Positions 17,433 to 26,405 of a stretch of 64,000 bases of DNA are shown here, piece by piece; positions within the stretch are counted from its first letter, which is position 1; each line of letters begins with the position of its first letter. The notes below the pieces were generated by a model that was not told where the DNA came from, did not search any database, and saw only the letters and a program-made list of their open reading frames with translations. Origin of the DNA: an uncultured Lachnospiraceae bacterium (GTDB lineage Bacteria; Bacillota; Clostridia; Lachnospirales; Lachnospiraceae); NCBI GenBank assembly GCA_947564735.1, contig CANOEC010000009.1, positions 1 through 64,000 on the forward strand, given 5' to 3'. The translations under genes and the position numbers were made by a program.

Positions 17433-18131
17433 TTATCCCACATCCGCAAGTGGAATAAAAACATGTTCTTCACCCGCTTTTGCAATATCCGTATAAGTTT
17501 CCAGTCGGGTCACCTGATAAGACAACTGCGGAATTTCCAAGTTTACGAACTGACACAGCTTCTCAAATACCACCGTAGGTTTTATGTTGCCACTACTGCT
17601 TGCATTGACAAGCATCATGATTGCCCCATCCGAGTCAACTCCGATTTCGTAGATTCCTTGTTTCAAATCCACTTCTACAACACTTTTTTTTGTCTCTTTC
17701 GTATAGGGGATGGATTCTTCACCGTAAAAAGCCTTTACTTTATCTTCCAGATGGTCGATTGGAAACGCCCCTTCCTTCATCTGTAAGCGATAAGAAGCCG
17801 CTGCAACACTCGCCATCGCATTTTTTGCCTGTTCCGGCAGTACCGTGACGGAAAGCACCTCCACCCCGTCCACCATCACCCGATTGAGCGCATCTTTTAT
17901 ATCCTGTGTGGAAGTCATGGACAGCACCTCAATATCCATATATTCTCCACAGCTCTCGATTCCCACACCGAGCGGCGCCGCAAAGGACATAATCTGGTGG
18001 GGACTGAAGCCTTCCGAATATTTGATGTCAATACCAGCACGTCTGATTGCTTTCTGGAAAAAACGCATCATATCCAGATGCCCGATAAATTTCATTGTGC
18101 CGTATTTGGCAAATTTGATTCTGATTTTCAT
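17433..18131 (-). CDS. DUF2344 (TIGR03936) radical-SAM-linked protein
   Basis: The 232-residue protein begins KIRIKFAKYGTMKFIGHLDMMRFFQKAIRRA and contains YSEGFSPHQIMSFAAPLGVG, both characteristic of DUF2344. It follows the TIGR03960 radical SAM gene by about 60 bp. In many bacteria the two domains are fused or adjacent, often near rng and ribosomal L21/L27 genes, as here. Function is not established; a tRNA or RNA modification role is a guess from this context. GAGGA lies before the ATG. Confidence 0.9.
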   Translation of the reverse strand: MKIRIKFAKYGTMKFIGHLDMMRFFQKAIRRAGIDIKYSEGFSPHQIMSFAAPLGVGIESCGEYMDIEVLSMTSTQDIKDALNRVMVDGVEVLSVTVLPEQAKNAMASVAAASYRLQMKEGAFPIDHLEDKVKAFYGEESIPYTKETKKSVVEVDLKQGIYEIGVDSDGAIMMLVNASSSGNIKPTVVFEKLCQFVNLEIPQLSYQVTRLETYTDIAKAGEEHVFIPLADVG

Positions 18132-18193
18132 TGGATTCCTCTTTCACTCATTTGTCAACTCATATCTTCCTTGAAAAAAGCTATAATGGGCAT

Positions 18194-20062
18194 TTACCTG
18201 TTTTCATAACAGATTCCGCCGCCAAACCGGTTCGCCCCGCAGCCCTGACACTGTACTTTACAGTTTGAAGATACGGTTTCGTCCTGTGCTTTCTTCCACT
18301 CACGCAAAAGAAATTCCTTCGTCACGCCGCAATCGATAAAATCCCAAGGGAACCTCTCGTCATCCGGCCGCTCTCTCGTCGTGTAAAAGCCGATATCTAC
18401 GCCGCAGTCTTCAAAGCACTGCATCCACACGTCATTATGGAAATACTCGCTCCAAGCGTCAAAGATACAGCCCCTCTTGTAAGCCTCCAAGATTACCTGT
18501 GAAATCTTGCGGTCGCCTCTGGCAAACACGCCCTCTAACACGCTCACATCGGCTTCATGCCAGTTATATTTGATGCTCTTTTGATTGAGCTGTTCCATAA
18601 TGCCCTGTTTTGTCTGGTATGCTTTTTCCAGAAATTCTTCTTTCGTGCACATCGTCGCCCACTGAAATGGTGTAAACGGCTTGGGTATAAAAAAGGAAGT
18701 GCTTGTGACAATCTGCACCTTGCCGTTGACACGTTTATCCTTCGGCACGGTATCAAAGAAGGTCGCCGCAATTTTATTGGATAAATCGCCGATGCCCTTG
18801 ATATCCTCTTCCGTCTCTGTTGGAAGCCCCAGCATAAAATAAAGCTTTACCCTTGTCCAGCCGCCTTCAAAGGCAAGCGCTGCTCCTTTTAAGATTACTT
18901 CCTCGGTCAGTCCCTTGTTAATGACATCCCGAAGCCTCTGACTGCCCGCCTCCGGTGCAAAGGTAAGACTGCTTTTTTTCACATCCTGCACTTTGCTCAT
19001 TACATCCAGAGAAAAGGCGTCTATACGCAGGGACGGCAGGGAGATATTCGTATGCTTCTGACTACAGTCTTCTATCAGAAAATCCAGCAGTTCGTCCAAG
19101 TGGGAATAATCGCTGGAGCTTAAAGAACTTAAGGATATTTCTTCATGTCCCGTATTCTTGAGCATCTGTACCGCATAACTTTTCAGCTTGTCCACATTTC
19201 GTTCGCGCACGGGACGGTAGAGCTGTCCCGCCTGACAAAACCTGCACCCGCGGATACATCCCCGTTGGATTTCAAGTACCACTCTGTCCTGCGTCACTTT
19301 GATAAAGGGCACTACCGGTTTAAGCGGATAATGTGCGTCTGTCACATCCATGACAATTTCTTTTAGAATCGTGTCGGGGATATCGTCGTATTGCTTCCTT
19401 CGTCCCTTAACCGTTCCGTCTTCATTGTAGAGTTCCTCATAAAACTGCGGCACATAGATACCCGGAATCTTCGCGGCGCCTCTGAGAAAGTCCTCGCGTG
19501 TGCCGCCCTTTGCCCGATTCTCAATATACCAGTCAAACAACTTACGGTACTGGGTTTCTCCCTCGCCGATATAAAATAAATCAAAGAAATCCGCAATCGG
19601 CTCCGGATTATAGGTGCAGGGACCGCCGCCGATCACAATGGGCATCCCTTCCCCGCGTTCCGCTGCCAGAAGCGGTATCTGTGCCAGATCCAGCACCTGC
19701 AAGATATTGGTATAACACATTTCATATTGGATGGTAATGCCGAGAAAATCCATATCTTTCACCGGCTCCTGAGATTCAAGCCCAAACAGTGGAATATGCT
19801 TTTCGCGCATGATTTTATCCAAGTCAACCCACGGGGAATAGACCCGCTCGCACCACACATCCTCCCATTCGTTTAACATACTGTAGATAATCTGAATGCC
19901 AAGATGTGACATGCCAATCTCATATACATCGGGAAAACACATGGCAAACCGGACTGCCACCTGTGTCTTGTCCTTTATGACAGAGTTCACTTCATTGCCT
20001 ATATATCTTGCAGGCTTCTCCACCTGCATTAAAATATCGTCGTTTAATGCCAGTTTTCTCAT
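18194..20062 (-). CDS. TIGR03960 family B12-binding radical SAM protein
   Basis: The 622-residue protein has an N-terminal cobalamin-binding-like domain (about 20-170) and a radical SAM core with the cluster motif CIRGCRFC (about residue 256). It has the long C-terminal half found in TIGR03960 proteins and ends in a cysteine-rich tail (CKVQCQGCGANRFGGGICYENR) that could hold an auxiliary cluster or zinc. The start has AAGGA 8 nt upstream. Pairing with DUF2344 downstream is conserved. Substrate unknown. Confidence 0.92.
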   Translation of the reverse strand: MRKLALNDDILMQVEKPARYIGNEVNSVIKDKTQVAVRFAMCFPDVYEIGMSHLGIQIIYSMLNEWEDVWCERVYSPWVDLDKIMREKHIPLFGLESQEPVKDMDFLGITIQYEMCYTNILQVLDLAQIPLLAAERGEGMPIVIGGGPCTYNPEPIADFFDLFYIGEGETQYRKLFDWYIENRAKGGTREDFLRGAAKIPGIYVPQFYEELYNEDGTVKGRRKQYDDIPDTILKEIVMDVTDAHYPLKPVVPFIKVTQDRVVLEIQRGCIRGCRFCQAGQLYRPVRERNVDKLKSYAVQMLKNTGHEEISLSSLSSSDYSHLDELLDFLIEDCSQKHTNISLPSLRIDAFSLDVMSKVQDVKKSSLTFAPEAGSQRLRDVINKGLTEEVILKGAALAFEGGWTRVKLYFMLGLPTETEEDIKGIGDLSNKIAATFFDTVPKDKRVNGKVQIVTSTSFFIPKPFTPFQWATMCTKEEFLEKAYQTKQGIMEQLNQKSIKYNWHEADVSVLEGVFARGDRKISQVILEAYKRGCIFDAWSEYFHNDVWMQCFEDCGVDIGFYTTRERPDDERFPWDFIDCGVTKEFLLREWKKAQDETVSSNCKVQCQGCGANRFGGGICYENR

Positions 20063-20136
20063 CTATTTTTTCCTTGTTCTTTGTCATCCTGTATCGTTAC
20101 AACTGCCGGAAAATGTATACAATCGCACTCTTCCGG

Positions 20137-20166
20137 ACAATAAGGCCTGTTCACAAGCCTTATTGT
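20137..20166 (-). terminator. Perfect 10-bp hairpin between genes
   Basis: Arms ACAATAAGGC (20137-20146) and GCCTTATTGT (20157-20166) pair perfectly around a 10-nt loop. It lies 18 bp past the stop of the 20185-20598 gene and upstream of the TIGR03960 gene. A second complementary pair (CCGGAA near 20106, TTCCGG at 20131) adjoins it. No T-run follows on the minus strand, so termination is inferred. Confidence 0.5.
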
Positions 20167-20184
20167 CATAGTATATAAGAAATA

Positions 20185-20598
20185 TCACTCAAAATCAAGC
20201 AATGACGCCAATGCCTCCATCGTGTCGTTGCCCTCCCCGTCATAAAGATGGAATGTATCCGCCATAATCATCTCATGAATATCGCTTGTCGTATAGTTGC
20301 CGATTTTATCACCGCCGGTATCACAAAGTAAAAATCCCACAAACAAAACAATCGCAATCATCATACGATATTTAAAAGTACTGACCGAAAACGGCTGGAG
20401 CATCCCGCTTTCCTCCTGACTGCCCTCATATTGCTGCTCAACCGGCTGTAATCTGCCCCTATCAAAGAGCGGCGGCTGTGTGTTTACGCCATAAAGAATA
20501 TTCTCCCGTTGTCTGATTTTCATACGATTTCCATGATTTTCCGCCCTTATGTATTGTGCCAATGCCATTTTCTTTTCCACAGGAATGTTTCGTTCCAT
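20185..20598 (-). CDS. Uncharacterised single-pass membrane protein
   Basis: I do not recognise a named family. The 137-residue protein has a charged N-terminal region (ALAQYIRAENHGNRMKIRQRENILYG), one membrane segment at about 78-92 (MMIAIVLFVGFLLCD) and an acidic extracytoplasmic tail. The N-terminal stretch looks like a short conserved block in Clostridia orphans, but that is an impression. It has its own downstream hairpin and a gap of over 400 bp upstream, so it is probably transcribed alone. The ATG at 20568 is an alternative start. Confidence 0.7.
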   Translation of the reverse strand: MERNIPVEKKMALAQYIRAENHGNRMKIRQRENILYGVNTQPPLFDRGRLQPVEQQYEGSQEESGMLQPFSVSTFKYRMMIAIVLFVGFLLCDTGGDKIGNYTTSDIHEMIMADTFHLYDGEGNDTMEALASLLDFE

Positions 20599-20989
20599 AA
20601 ATAACTTGCCTATCCGCTATCATTTATTTGCTTCATTTTATGATTTTCCCCGTCAAAAAAGAACGTCCATGAGAGATAGTTACCCACTGTATACCAGATA
20701 TTGTATTATGCAAATTAACAAAGGCAGGCGTTATTTATTTGTATATCAGCCCTGTATAATTACAATACACTTGTTATTATTTGCCAAATTATTTTTTTGC
20801 AATAAAGGAATCATTTTTGACTTGCAGGAAATCTTGTAAACGCTGTTTGTCAGCCCAAAAATAAGTGAAAAAATAAAAGAAAATGCAATTTTTATGAAAT
20901 TCAAGTCATTTCGTGTCAAAAGACGCGATATTTCTCCTTCGCTACATAAAGGCTTGTCAAATTTCGTCAAAATGCCTAACAAGATGAAT
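20599..20989. other. AT-rich intergenic region, no gene seen
   Basis: This stretch lies between the his operon terminator and the orphan membrane protein gene. Two open frames cross it (minus 20746-21018, plus 20549-20839), but neither has a plausible ribosome site or recognisable protein, and one runs through the terminator hairpin. It presumably holds the promoter of the 20185-20598 gene, which I could not place confidently. Confidence 0.6.
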
Positions 20990-21011
20990 CCGGCGTGAAG
21001 TCTCACGCCGG
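20990..21011 (-). terminator. Terminator of the his operon
   Basis: A 9-bp perfect GC-rich stem (CCGGCGTGA/TCACGCCGG) with a 4-nt loop lies 15 bp past the hisIE stop. The T-tract on the minus strand is short and interrupted. Confidence 0.7.
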
Positions 21012-21025
21012 TCAGCAAACTAGTT

Positions 21026-22309
21026 CTAGCGTTGTGCCAGTTCTGCGGTAATCTCTTCCCATGTCACGTTCTTTTCCGCCATCAGCACCATCATATGATA
21101 CAGGAAATCAGAAATCTCGTATTTCACCTCATTGGCATTCGGATTTTTTGCTGCAATTACAATTTCCGTTGCTTCCTCTCCTAACTTCTTCAGAATCTTG
21201 TCAATGCCTTTGTCAAACAGATAGTTGGTGTAGGAGCCTTCTTTCGGATGCACTTTTCTGTCCTTGATCACATCAAACACCTGTTCAAACACTTTCAGCG
21301 GATTCGTCTCTTCGTATTCTTTTGCCATAATCTCATTGAAGAAACAGGAATGTGCGCCCGTATGACATGCCGCGCCAATCTGGGATACCTTTGCCAGAAT
21401 CGTATCTTTGTCACAGTCCGCCGTCAGAGACTTCACGTACTGATAATGACCACTCGTATCGCCCTTTATCCACAACTCCTGACGACTTCTGCTGTAATAA
21501 GTCATTTTACCGGTCTTCAGCGTCATATTGTAGGCTTCTTCATTCATATAAGCCACCATCAGCACTTCGTCCGTCTTATAGTCCTGCACCACAACGGTCA
21601 CATGTCCGTCAGAATTTAGTTTAAATTCTTCCCACTTGATTGCCGGCTCGAAGGTGTTGACTGCAATGCCGTTATTCTGGCAAAGGGATTTGATCGCCAG
21701 CAGTTCTTTGGCGTTCTCATTGATTGCATAACCGGAAATACCGCAGATATTGTCCTTTGACAGCAGTTCCAGTATTTTATCGAGAGAAACTTCGGGAACC
21801 GAAGCGATCATCGGGAATCTGGAGACGGAAATCGCCTCTTTTAATTCCTTTTCCTTCACTAAAATAATCTCTTCCACATAATTGTCTAAAAGCTCCTCAT
21901 TTTCCCTGATAACGGCGGCTTCCGTCACACATGCCACGATTTTATCTTTCCCGAACTTCTTGGAAACTTCTTCCGTGATTGCTATGTTGTCCGCCTTGGA
22001 ATAATTGAGCGCAGCCTTCTTGCATCCGGCATAGAGCAGTTTCTTGATATCTTCCATGCGTTTCACATTGCCAGCGCCGATGACCGGAACTTCCGCCTCG
22101 CTGCATATCGCTTTTAAAATATCAAGCGCCTCCTCATGCTCCGTGTCACCCTCAGACATATCATAAACAATCAGTTCATCCGCATTGTTATCGCTGTAGA
22201 ACTTGGCAAGCGCCACAGGATTCGTGTCGATAATCGTACTGTCTGAAAATCCCTTTATGGCATTTCCTTTATATAAATAGATACATGGTATAAATTTTTT
22301 ATATATCAT
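21026..22309 (-). CDS. hisIE: HisIE with N-terminal degenerate HisF-like domain
   Basis: The 427-residue protein has three parts. Residues about 1-215 align with HisF (IPCIYLYKG, NPVALAKFYSDNNADEL, VPVIGAGNV), but both HisF catalytic aspartates are replaced (Tyr11 and Thr129). Residues about 223-325 are HisI, phosphoribosyl-AMP cyclohydrolase, with metal ligands in DCDKD (298-302), Cys315 and Cys322. Residues about 335-425 are HisE, phosphoribosyl-ATP pyrophosphohydrolase (LGEEATEIVIA). HisI and HisE carry out steps 3 and 2 of histidine synthesis. The front domain is predicted to be inactive as a synthase and may serve scaffolding or regulation. It is the last gene of the operon. Confidence 0.93.
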   Translation of the reverse strand: MIYKKFIPCIYLYKGNAIKGFSDSTIIDTNPVALAKFYSDNNADELIVYDMSEGDTEHEEALDILKAICSEAEVPVIGAGNVKRMEDIKKLLYAGCKKAALNYSKADNIAITEEVSKKFGKDKIVACVTEAAVIRENEELLDNYVEEIILVKEKELKEAISVSRFPMIASVPEVSLDKILELLSKDNICGISGYAINENAKELLAIKSLCQNNGIAVNTFEPAIKWEEFKLNSDGHVTVVVQDYKTDEVLMVAYMNEEAYNMTLKTGKMTYYSRSRQELWIKGDTSGHYQYVKSLTADCDKDTILAKVSQIGAACHTGAHSCFFNEIMAKEYEETNPLKVFEQVFDVIKDRKVHPKEGSYTNYLFDKGIDKILKKLGEEATEIVIAAKNPNANEVKYEISDFLYHMMVLMAEKNVTWEEITAELAQR

Positions 22310-22365
22310 AATCGTACAGTATGCCTTTCTTGCATGTTATAATGATTCATTATGATTCTTGTACA

Positions 22366-22956
22366 TTACGCCAGCGCGCCTTTGGTACTGAGAACTCCCT
22401 TTAACCTCTCGTCGTAAGAAGTCGCTTCATCTAATGCCTTGCCAAATGCCTTAAACATCGCCTCAATCATGTGATGCGCGTTGCAGCCGTCCAGCATTTT
22501 GATATGCAGATTCATACCCGCGCTGTAACAAACCGCATAAAAAAATTCTTTTACAAGCTCGGTGTCTAATTCTCCCACCCTTGGCGTGGCGAACTCACAG
22601 TCGTAGGCAAAATAAGGTCTTCCGCATAAGTCTATGGCGCACAGACAGAGTGCGTCATCCATCGGCAGGATAAAAGAACCATAGCGTTTCATACCAGCCT
22701 TATCCCCGATTGCCTCGCGGATTGCCGTGCCTAACACAATACCGGTATCTTCCACCGTATGATGTCCGTCCACTTCCAAATCGCCGTTGACTTGCAGCGT
22801 TAAGTCAAAAAATCCATGTTTGGCAAATCCAGACAGCATATGGTCAAAAAAACCGATTCCGGTATGGATTTTGCTGTCCCCGCTCCCGTCGATGGCAAGC
22901 ATCAGCGAGATAGCCGTTTCTTTTGTCTTTCTATTAACATTTGCTGTTCTGGTCAT
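22366..22956 (-). CDS. hisB: Imidazoleglycerol-phosphate dehydratase HisB
   Basis: The 196-residue monofunctional enzyme removes water from imidazoleglycerol phosphate. It has the manganese-binding motifs GFFDHML, DGHHTVEDTG and CNAHHMIE. There is no HisN-type phosphatase domain, so histidinol-phosphate phosphatase must be encoded elsewhere. The start is ATG 22956, preceded by AAGGA; the longer frame to 22989 lacks a ribosome site. Confidence 0.97.
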   Translation of the reverse strand: MTRTANVNRKTKETAISLMLAIDGSGDSKIHTGIGFFDHMLSGFAKHGFFDLTLQVNGDLEVDGHHTVEDTGIVLGTAIREAIGDKAGMKRYGSFILPMDDALCLCAIDLCGRPYFAYDCEFATPRVGELDTELVKEFFYAVCYSAGMNLHIKMLDGCNAHHMIEAMFKAFGKALDEATSYDERLKGVLSTKGALA

Positions 22957-23037
22957 GTATATCCTTCTTTCCCTTAAGATACAAAACAAATTGCCTCATT
23001 TTCAAGTTCTCATCTGCACCCGGCATAAGAGGCAGAC

Positions 23038-24333
23038 TCAATCCATGTCAAACCGAACCTTAATGGAGTTTGCGTGCGCCGTCAGCCCCTCTTTTTCGGC
23101 AAACAGCTCAATATCCTGATGTGCCCGCTCAAGCGCTTCTTTAGAGTAAGAAATAATACTTGTCTTTTTCACAAAATCATCCACGCTAAGCGGTGAGAAA
23201 AATCTTGCCGTGCCGTTGGTCGGCAGAATATGATTTGGTCCTGCATAGTAATCCCCAAGCGGTTCAGAGGAATACTCCCCTAAGAATATCGCGCCTGCAT
23301 TCTGAATCTTTGTCATGACATTGTACGGATCCTTCGTCAGAATCTCCAAATGTTCCGAGGCGATAGCGTTTGCAGCAGCTATCGCATCTTCCATAGAATC
23401 CGCCAATAAAATATACCCGTAATTATCCAGTGATTTTCGGATAATCTCCGCCCTTGATAGCTTTTTCACAAATTCTTCTATTTCATGATTGACTGCTTCC
23501 GCTACCCGCTCATCTGTCGTAATAAGGATTGCGCTTGCAAGCTCGTCGTGCTCCGCCTGTGACAATAAATCCGCCGCCACATAGCGGGGATTCGCAGTTT
23601 CATCCGCGAGCACCAGTATTTCACTCGGCCCTGCAATGGAATCGATGCTCACATAGCCGAAACATGCTTTCTTGGCGAGCGCCACAAAGATATTTCCCGG
23701 TCCGGTAATCTTATCGACTTTCGGAATACACCCGGTGCCGAATGCCATAGCCGCAATCGCCTGTGCACCGCCTACCTTATAAATTTCGTCCACACCCGCT
23801 ATCCTCGCCGCCACCAAAGTGCCGGGATTTACTTTGCCGTCCGCGCCTGCCGGCGTTGTCATGATAATCTTCGGCACGCCCGCCACCTTTGCCGGAATCA
23901 CATTCATCAGAAGGCTGCTCGGATAAGCAGCTTTTCCGCCGGGTACATATACACCCGATATCGCGACGGGCAGGATGCGCTGTCCGAGAATGCTGCCGTC
24001 CGGTTTCGTGTCAATCCAGCTGTTACGAAGCTGTTTCTTATGAAACGCCTCAATATTTGCGGCAGATTTCTTCATCGCTTCCACAAAACGGCTGTCAATC
24101 TCTTTGTACGCCTCGTCTATCTCCGTCTCGGTCACACGGATATTTTCGGCGTTGATGTCCCATTTATCAAATTTCTTCGTATAATCAAAAACCGCTTCGT
24201 CACCGCGCTCTCTCACGTTTGTAATAATATCGGCAACAACCTTTTCATATTCGGAATAATTGTTAGGGCTCCTCTTTAACAGGGTTCCCAAGATATCATT
24301 CTGCGTATCCGCAGTTAATCTGACTGTTCTCAT
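23038..24333 (-). CDS. hisD: Histidinol dehydrogenase HisD
   Basis: The enzyme performs the last two steps of histidine synthesis with NAD and zinc. The sequence covers the whole family length (431 residues), with VYVPGGKAAYPSSLLMN, DSIAGPSEILVLAD and the zinc-binding SQAEHDE and NHILPTNG regions. The start was set at ATG 24333, where the reading agrees with the family N-terminus and purine-rich GGAGAGGAG lies upstream, though about 13 nt away. An in-frame ATG at 24357 has no ribosome site but cannot be excluded. Confidence 0.96.
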   Translation of the reverse strand: MRTVRLTADTQNDILGTLLKRSPNNYSEYEKVVADIITNVRERGDEAVFDYTKKFDKWDINAENIRVTETEIDEAYKEIDSRFVEAMKKSAANIEAFHKKQLRNSWIDTKPDGSILGQRILPVAISGVYVPGGKAAYPSSLLMNVIPAKVAGVPKIIMTTPAGADGKVNPGTLVAARIAGVDEIYKVGGAQAIAAMAFGTGCIPKVDKITGPGNIFVALAKKACFGYVSIDSIAGPSEILVLADETANPRYVAADLLSQAEHDELASAILITTDERVAEAVNHEIEEFVKKLSRAEIIRKSLDNYGYILLADSMEDAIAAANAIASEHLEILTKDPYNVMTKIQNAGAIFLGEYSSEPLGDYYAGPNHILPTNGTARFFSPLSVDDFVKKTSIISYSKEALERAHQDIELFAEKEGLTAHANSIKVRFDMD

Positions 24334-24381
24334 ACTACTCTCTATGCTCCTCTCCATAGCTTGCGAATATCCGGCTTTTCC

Positions 24382-25026
24382 CTATAAATGACTTCTCAAA
24401 TCCTGAATCAGCTTCTTAATCCGCTCCGGCTCCATCTGCATACTGACCTGATTGACAATCATTCTTGCTGAAAGCGGACAGATTTCTTCCAAAACCTTCA
24501 AGCCATTTTCCTTTAATGTAGAACCGGTCTCCACAATATCCACAATCACATCGGCAAGCTTTACGATCGGTCCAAGCTCCACAGAACCGTTTAACTTGAT
24601 AATATCTACCGTCTGATGCTTTTTATTATAAAAATAATCCTTGGCAATATTCGGATATTTACTGGCAACGCGAATCATCTCATGATGCCGCAAAAGTTCT
24701 TCCGCGCTCTCAGGTCCGCATACGCACATCCTGCATTTGCCGTATTTTAAATCCAGCACCTCGTAGATACGTCTGTTTTCCTCCATAATAGTATCCTTGC
24801 CGACTACACCGATATCTGCTGCACCGTACTCCACATAAGTAGGCACATCGGGACCTTTCGCAAGGAAAAACTTCAACTTCAATTCCTCATTCACAAAAAT
24901 CAGCTTGCGGGAATCTTTATCCTTCATCTCCTCGCAGGTGATGCCGACTTTCTCAAACAAATCCATTGTTTTGTTGGCAAGCCGCCCTTTTCCGAGGGCA
25001 AACGTTAAATATCTGTCTTCACTCAT
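24382..25026 (-). CDS. hisG: ATP phosphoribosyltransferase HisG, short form
   Basis: At about 214 residues this is the short HisG form, which lacks the C-terminal histidine-sensing domain and needs the HisZ subunit, encoded just upstream. Motifs include ALGKGRLANKT near the N-terminus and DIVETGSTLKENGL for PRPP binding. It commits ATP and PRPP to the pathway. The start is either ATG 25026 or GTG 25038; neither has a strong ribosome site. Confidence 0.95.
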   Translation of the reverse strand: MSEDRYLTFALGKGRLANKTMDLFEKVGITCEEMKDKDSRKLIFVNEELKLKFFLAKGPDVPTYVEYGAADIGVVGKDTIMEENRRIYEVLDLKYGKCRMCVCGPESAEELLRHHEMIRVASKYPNIAKDYFYNKKHQTVDIIKLNGSVELGPIVKLADVIVDIVETGSTLKENGLKVLEEICPLSARMIVNQVSMQMEPERIKKLIQDLRSHL

Positions 25027-25098
25027 CTTACTAGACACTCTTTCTTTCTCTTTTTATCCTTCAAACAGCTCAATTATGATTTCTTTCCTAAATATTTT

Positions 25099-26223
25099 TT
25101 ACCGCTCCATGCATGAGCGCGGAAGCAATTCCACATTCTTTCCTGATGCGCGAAGCTGCCTGCATTCCTGAAGCTTTTCCTTAAAATCTGCTTCCGTATA
25201 ATAGAGCTTCTTATAACTTTCCATGCCGGAAATGATTGCTCCCTGTCTGTTCATTGCCGCAAGCAAATCGTCCACCACAATGACAAAACCAATTGCGGCA
25301 GCCTCCTTGCCGAAGCGTCTAAGCAGGTTATCATAGCGTCCGCCCTTCACAATGGCATCACCCACACCATAAGTATATCCCTTGAAAATAATACCCGTAT
25401 AATAATTATACTTACTAAGCATTCCAAGGTCAAAGGAAACATATTTCTCAACGCCGTAGTCACACAATACTTCATATACTTTCCAAAGACGTTCTATCGC
25501 CTTCTTGGAACGTTCATTAGAAACGGCCCTCCCAGCGTCCGCCAGAATCGCTTCTGTGCCAAACAAATCGCTCACCTTCAGAAGCTGTTCTTTACTTTTA
25601 TGGTTTACATGAATCGAATCCAGCAGTTCTTCCGCGCCAAAATAATTTTTACCCGAAATGTATTCCCGCAGCTCCAGCTGCGTCTCTTCGTTCAGCCCGG
25701 CCTCAGCGCAGATTCCCTTGAAGTACTCCAGATTTCCGACGCTTATCTGAAAATCGGATAAGCCTGCATGATACAGCGCTTCAATCGTCATGGCAATCAT
25801 TTCTGCGTCCGCCTGCACGGAACCGTCTCCGATCAGCTCTGCCCCCATCTGCGTCACTTCTTTCAGTTTGCCTTGCAGCTCTGAGGTATTGGTAAAGGTG
25901 TTCCCCTGATAGCAGAAACGAATCGGCACATTCTCCTCCATAAAATACTTCGCCGCGCATCTGGCGATGGACGGTGTGAAATCCGGTCTAAGAACAAGCG
26001 TATTTCCTTCTTTGTCAAAAAATTTATACAGCTCCTTAGAGGGCGTTGTCCCTACCTCCTTGGAAAAAACATCAAAAAACTCAAAGGTCGGCGTCTGGAT
26101 GTCCCGATAGCCGTACCCTGTGATCTTCTCGTGCAAAAGTCGTTCTACAACCGTCTTTTTTGCTTTCTCATCACCGTAAATATCCCTCACACCCTCCGGT
26201 GTATGTACTAATTTCTTGCTCAT
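25099..26223 (-). CDS. hisZ: ATP phosphoribosyltransferase regulatory subunit HisZ
   Basis: The 374-residue class II aminoacyl-tRNA synthetase paralogue resembles HisRS (TPEGVRDIYGDE, PTFEFFDVF, LRPDFTPSIARCAA, GGRYDNLLRRFG) but lacks the anticodon-binding domain. It partners short-form HisG, supplying activation and histidine feedback. The start is ATG 26223, preceded by GAGGG. It is the first gene of hisZ-G-D-B-IE. No hisA, hisC, hisF or hisH is in the window. Confidence 0.95.
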   Translation of the reverse strand: MSKKLVHTPEGVRDIYGDEKAKKTVVERLLHEKITGYGYRDIQTPTFEFFDVFSKEVGTTPSKELYKFFDKEGNTLVLRPDFTPSIARCAAKYFMEENVPIRFCYQGNTFTNTSELQGKLKEVTQMGAELIGDGSVQADAEMIAMTIEALYHAGLSDFQISVGNLEYFKGICAEAGLNEETQLELREYISGKNYFGAEELLDSIHVNHKSKEQLLKVSDLFGTEAILADAGRAVSNERSKKAIERLWKVYEVLCDYGVEKYVSFDLGMLSKYNYYTGIIFKGYTYGVGDAIVKGGRYDNLLRRFGKEAAAIGFVIVVDDLLAAMNRQGAIISGMESYKKLYYTEADFKEKLQECRQLRASGKNVELLPRSCMER

Positions 26224-26354
26224 AATGCCCTCACAATTTATCAGATTTTTCATATTATAGATTACTTATACTTATTCTGTTCTTGCTGCTCCACCAGCGC
26301 TTTATCGCTTTAAAGTGCTAATTCGCTAATTTGGTAGCGCATTAAACTTTATAC

Positions 26355-26383
26355 AATATATCCTAATTTCATCGGTTTGTCAA
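26355..26383 (-). promoter_or_regulatory. Promoter of the his operon
   Basis: Minus strand: TTGACA (26378-26383), 17 nt, TATATT (26355-26360). The predicted leader is about 125 nt and includes an imperfect hairpin around 26297-26320 (AGCGCTTTA/TAAAGTGCT). I see no T-box core and no His-rich leader peptide, so the mode of histidine control is unresolved. Confidence 0.82.
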
Positions 26384-26405
26384 TCTATTTTCACATTTAA
26401 TACTA

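Noticed and set aside
26310-26342. Possible his leader peptide (ATG CGC TAC CAA ... TAA)
   Set aside because: It has no ribosome site, starts about 6 nt from the predicted transcription start and contains no histidine codon.
26224-26405. T-box riboswitch ahead of hisZ
   Set aside because: The leader is short and I see no T-box core sequence or paired terminator/antiterminator.
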